Shown one piece after another: positions 12,772 through 13,598 of a stretch of DNA of 13,598 nt. The position numbers and the translations under genes were made by a program. This stretch comes from Deltaproteobacteria bacterium UBA7527 (GTDB taxonomy: Bacteria; Desulfobacterota; Syntrophorhabdia; Syntrophorhabdales; Syntrophorhabdaceae), in NCBI GenBank assembly GCA_002478225.1, contig DLMV01000044.1:36907-50504 (forward strand). Direction: 5' to 3'. The stretch's first letter is position 1. Each line of letters opens with the position of its first letter. Under the pieces are notes generated by a model that was not told where the DNA came from, ran no database searches, and saw only the letters and a list, made by a program, of their open reading frames with translations.

Positions 12772-13598
12772 CTATCTCAATTTAAAATCGACGCGGCTGT
12801 CCTTGATCTTTTCTTTTTTCTCAGGCCCGAGCGTCTTTGGATCGAGCACGAATACCCGTGATGCTTCGATCCTGCCGCTCTTAAGTATCGCGTTTCGCGT
12901 CTCCTGCGCTCTCCGTGACGCAAGCTGCCTCAGGTCATCATTGGTGACCTCGATGTTGGTGATCATCAGTTTTTCCATCTCAGGAACAGGCAGGTCCTTG
13001 GCAAGGCCGATGATGTTCCGCGGTTTTGCGAATTTTTCCGCCCTGTATGCCCTCTTGAGGTATCTCTCATATTCCGCCGGATCCACCTTTACCTCGTCAA
13101 CGGGCGGTGCGTCCTGTCCTTTTTTGGCCATGTCATTGAGCTTCTGCGTATTCACCTTTTTCGTGAAGAGGTATCTTTTCAGACCTTCCTTGTCCTCCTC
13201 GGGGGACACGTGGCCCTCGATGTCAAGACCAAGCGCAGGCCTTTCGGAGAGCGCCTTCGTTACCGCCTCGATCTTTTTCATCGCGGCATCGGTGAGCTTG
13301 GCGCTCCCGTAATCGAACTCTACATAGCTCAATTGCTCTCCGCCGCCCCCGAAGAGCGCGCCGATAAGGGCGAACGGCGCAGTTGCCGCCTTGACGATAA
13401 GGTTCCTGATGACCTGCCAGATGATCGGTCCGATCCTGAACTTCGGATCGTCAATGCTCCCGGATACGGGGATGTCAAGCTTTATCTGGCCCGACCTGTC
13501 CTTCAGCAGCGCAATGGCAAGCTTCACGGGCGCCTTGATGGCATCGGGGCTTTCCACTTTATCACCGAGGGTAAGCTGGTCGAAGAAGATAACATTCT
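12772..13598 (-). CDS. DUF748-type envelope protein with OmpA-like C-terminus, 3' part only
   Basis: The frame is open through the right edge: the window shows the last 274 complete codons, starting ...VIFFDQLTLGDKVESPDAIK. The GTG at 13557 is internal, not a start. Features: an AsmA/DUF748-like repeat end (LDIPVSGSIDDPKFRIG), a hydrophobic helix (VIRNLIVKAATAPFALIGAL), then an OmpA-like module beginning SYVEFDYGSAKLTDAAMKKI and IEGHVSPEEDKEGL. After about 80 inserted residues it resumes with LASRRAQETRNAILKSGRIE. DUF748 proteins are large envelope proteins with AsmA-like repeats; related AsmA-like proteins are linked to lipid transport between membranes. The gene is followed after 11 bp by the YihY-type gene, so the two form an operon. 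The N-terminal part is off-window. Confidence 0.85.
   Translation of the reverse strand, partial: NVIFFDQLTLGDKVESPDAIKAPVKLAIALLKDRSGQIKLDIPVSGSIDDPKFRIGPIIWQVIRNLIVKAATAPFALIGALFGGGGEQLSYVEFDYGSAKLTDAAMKKIEAVTKALSERPALGLDIEGHVSPEEDKEGLKRYLFTKKVNTQKLNDMAKKGQDAPPVDEVKVDPAEYERYLKRAYRAEKFAKPRNIIGLAKDLPVPEMEKLMITNIEVTNDDLRQLASRRAQETRNAILKSGRIEASRVFVLDPKTLGPEKKEKIKDSRVDFKLR

Noticed and set aside
12803..13312. 169-residue open frame on the plus strand
   Set aside because: Antisense to the DUF748-like gene, Ser/Leu-rich and lacking family features.

Overview
The window (13.6 kb) reads as a bacterial chromosome segment, most likely from an anaerobe of the Desulfobacterota or Nitrospirota type. The clues are a DsrP-type quinone-interacting membrane subunit of sulfur/energy metabolism, a TRAP-type solute-binding protein beside a PaaK-like CoA ligase, a DUF748/YihY gene pair, and intergenic DNA built from short repeated words. 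The taxonomic placement is inference from gene content; no rRNA or other marker gene is present. No tRNA, rRNA, CRISPR array or intact mobile element was seen.

Layout. 1-257: a repeat island (two 24-bp and two 35-bp direct copies, a tandem 14-mer and a strong hairpin) that runs straight into the start codon of dsrP. 258-1412 (+): dsrP. 1413-1502: a repeat-built inverted repeat between convergent genes. 1503-6281 (-): a 1592-residue exported multidomain protein with carboxypeptidase-regulatory-like, Big_1-like, PKD-like and two CARDB-like modules; it has a well-formed promoter and a hairpin leader. 6396-6638: a probable remnant of a transposase C-terminus. 6667-9399 (-): a three-gene group made of a TRAP solute receptor (dctP), a PaaK-like acyl-CoA ligase and a small coupled 64-residue protein. 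9652-10392 (+): a divergent FadR-type GntR regulator. 10542-11279 (+): a short-chain dehydrogenase with its own promoter and a palindrome near the predicted transcription start. 11280-11437: a second word-repeat array between convergent genes. 11438-13598 (-): a YihY/BrkB membrane protein with a C-terminal winged helix, preceded 11 bp upstream by the 3' part of a DUF748/OmpA-like gene that leaves the window.

How the genes may work together. The divergent regulator, receptor, ligase and possibly the dehydrogenase look like an inducible module for capturing a carboxylic (perhaps aromatic) acid in the periplasm, activating it to a CoA thioester and oxidising a product. The TRAP membrane subunits (DctQ/DctM) are absent here, so uptake would depend on subunits encoded elsewhere. 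DsrP would exchange electrons between the quinone pool and the DsrMKJO partners, which are not visible here. The large exported protein and the DUF748-YihY pair look like envelope functions. I did not find a clearly new multi-gene system. The strongest unexplained signals are the repeat words at gene borders, the repeat-abutted dsrP start, the regulatory leader of the giant gene, and the small coupled ORF after the ligase.
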